Origin: an uncultured Actinomycetes bacterium
Lineage (GTDB): Bacteria; Actinomycetota; Actinomycetes; S36-B12; UBA5976
Assembly: GCA_937896305.1 (NCBI GenBank)
Contig: CALBND010000149.1
Span: forward strand, 1 to 5,662
DNA length: 5,662 nucleotides
Direction: 5' to 3'
This document shows positions 4,845 to 5,662 of this stretch, in pieces. The notes under the pieces are model-generated. The model saw only the letters and a list, made by a program, of their open reading frames with translations. It did not search any database and had not been told where the DNA came from. The position numbers and the translations under genes are program-made. Position 1 is the first letter of the stretch; each line of letters begins with the position of its first letter.

Positions 4845-5662
4845 ATGACAAGACCCAATGAGGATTTTCCAAGTGATATTACAGCTAAAAAAACCATTGG
4901 TGACACTTGGCAATATGGGGTTAATCAAAAGTTTATTCAAAAGTTATTACTTTCTGTTATAGCTTTCGTGGTGCTCTTTCAATTAATTGAATGGGCGTTT
5001 TTCAAAAGTAAAGATTTTCTATTTTTAGTACTTTTCTCCTGGCTACTAGGAATCGCAATCACTCCCCTGGTTAACCGGTTGGCAAAAACAGGGATCAAAC
5101 GAGGTTGGGCAACTTTAATCGTTATCTCTGGATTAATCGTTTTTATTCTAGGATTCTTTTATGCCTTTGGTCAATTATTTATTTCACAACTTTCAAGCCT
5201 TATAACGCAAATACCTGACTTAGTAGACGGCTTTGTTATTTGGTTAAATTCAACATTTAATTTGAACTTAAGCACAACCTCAATTCAAAATTCACTTAAT
5301 ATCTCTAATCCTGAATTAACAAACTATGCTCAAAATCTTGCCGGTGGTTTACTAGGGATTGTCTCAAGTATTGTTGGATTCATATTTAATTTATTTACTG
5401 TCCTTCTCTTTACATTTTATTTTGCAGCTGAGGCACCAACCATCAGAAAAACAATTGCTGGCTGGCTTCCAGCTAAACAACAATTAGTTTTTTCAACAGT
5501 ATGGAAAGTTACAACCGAGAAAACTGGTGGCTTTGTCATTAGTCGAATTATTTTGGCTGGTTTAAATGCAGCATTCACTTCTATCTTTCTGCTTTTAATT
5601 GATGTCCCTTATTGGCTACCCCTTGGAATATTTACAGGCGTAATTTCGCAGTTTATTCCTAC
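4845..5662 (+). CDS. AI-2E/PerM-family transporter; 3' end cut by window edge
   Basis: An integral membrane protein of the AI-2E family exporter group (PerM/YdiK/TqsA-like). I translated 272 codons; family members run about 340-400 residues, so the C-terminal part is missing. Seen: a polar 30-residue N-terminus; hydrophobic segments at about 32-53, 57-77, 88-113, 166-194 and 232-252, with another starting near 257; an extracytoplasmic-type loop at about 114-165 rich in Asn, Ser and Thr; and family hallmarks LLFTFYFAAEAPTIRKTI (about 187-204) and DVPYWLPLGIFTGVISQFIP (253-272). Start: ATG 4845 with AGGAG 8 nt upstream; an adjacent in-frame TTG (4842) is less well spaced. Members have been linked to autoinducer-2 export, Na+/H+ exchange or other efflux, so the substrate cannot be named. 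Divergent from recO; no neighbour hints at its role. Confidence 0.9.
   Translation, partial: MTRPNEDFPSDITAKKTIGDTWQYGVNQKFIQKLLLSVIAFVVLFQLIEWAFFKSKDFLFLVLFSWLLGIAITPLVNRLAKTGIKRGWATLIVISGLIVFILGFFYAFGQLFISQLSSLITQIPDLVDGFVIWLNSTFNLNLSTTSIQNSLNISNPELTNYAQNLAGGLLGIVSSIVGFIFNLFTVLLFTFYFAAEAPTIRKTIAGWLPAKQQLVFSTVWKVTTEKTGGFVISRIILAGLNAAFTSIFLLLIDVPYWLPLGIFTGVISQFIP

Noticed and set aside
1..5662. Mobile elements, CRISPR arrays, tRNA or rRNA genes
   Set aside because: No transposase-like protein, terminal inverted repeats, spaced direct-repeat arrays or cloverleaf-like sequence was found; the gaps between genes are all 100 nt or less.

Overview
The window reads as an AT-rich member of the Actinomycetota, plausibly a streamlined low-GC lineage such as the freshwater Nanopelagicales. 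That placement is inferred from protein character and gene order, not from a marker tree. The strongest clue is synteny. From memory, Mycobacterium tuberculosis has glyS - smtB - zur(furB) - Rv2360c - uppS - recO in one stretch, and here the order is glyS - (insert) - zur - uppS - recO with matching relative orientations. The actinobacterial type of DUF6703-like protein and of the small ABM-domain protein agree. Low GC, short intergenic gaps and overlapping stop codons fit a compact genome.

Layout. Positions 1-1287 (minus strand) hold glyS, a glycyl-tRNA synthetase that runs off the left edge. Upstream on the same strand lies a small ABM-domain protein (1355-1678). Divergent from it is a small membrane protein resembling DUF6703 (1724-2017). 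Next is a two-gene plus-strand operon: a ZIP-family metal transporter (2099-2842) and, 2 nt later, the zinc-sensing Fur-family repressor Zur (2845-3234). A minus-strand pair follows, recO (4016-4744) and uppS (3231-4013), separated by 2 nt. The stop codons of zur and uppS interlock in one TTAA. A divergent AI-2E/PerM-family membrane protein starts at 4845 and runs off the right edge.

The most informative element is regulatory. Directly before the ZIP gene, a TTGACA (-35), 17-nt spacer, TAGATT (-10) promoter carries a 15-bp Zur/Fur-type box, TGACAATCATTCTCA. A second, degenerate 15-bp box overlaps it with a 6-bp offset, the geometry known for two Fur-type dimers on one operator. Zur keeps every residue of the three zinc sites known in M. 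tuberculosis FurB. The simplest reading is a self-contained, autoregulated zinc-uptake module: when zinc is plentiful Zur shuts off both the importer and itself. It occupies the place where mycobacteria have the smtB-zur pair.

The other genes are housekeeping: translation (glyS), polyprenyl carrier lipid synthesis for the envelope (uppS) and recombinational repair (recO). I see no mobile element, CRISPR array, rRNA or tRNA. No wholly new system is evident; the zinc module is the part most worth attention.
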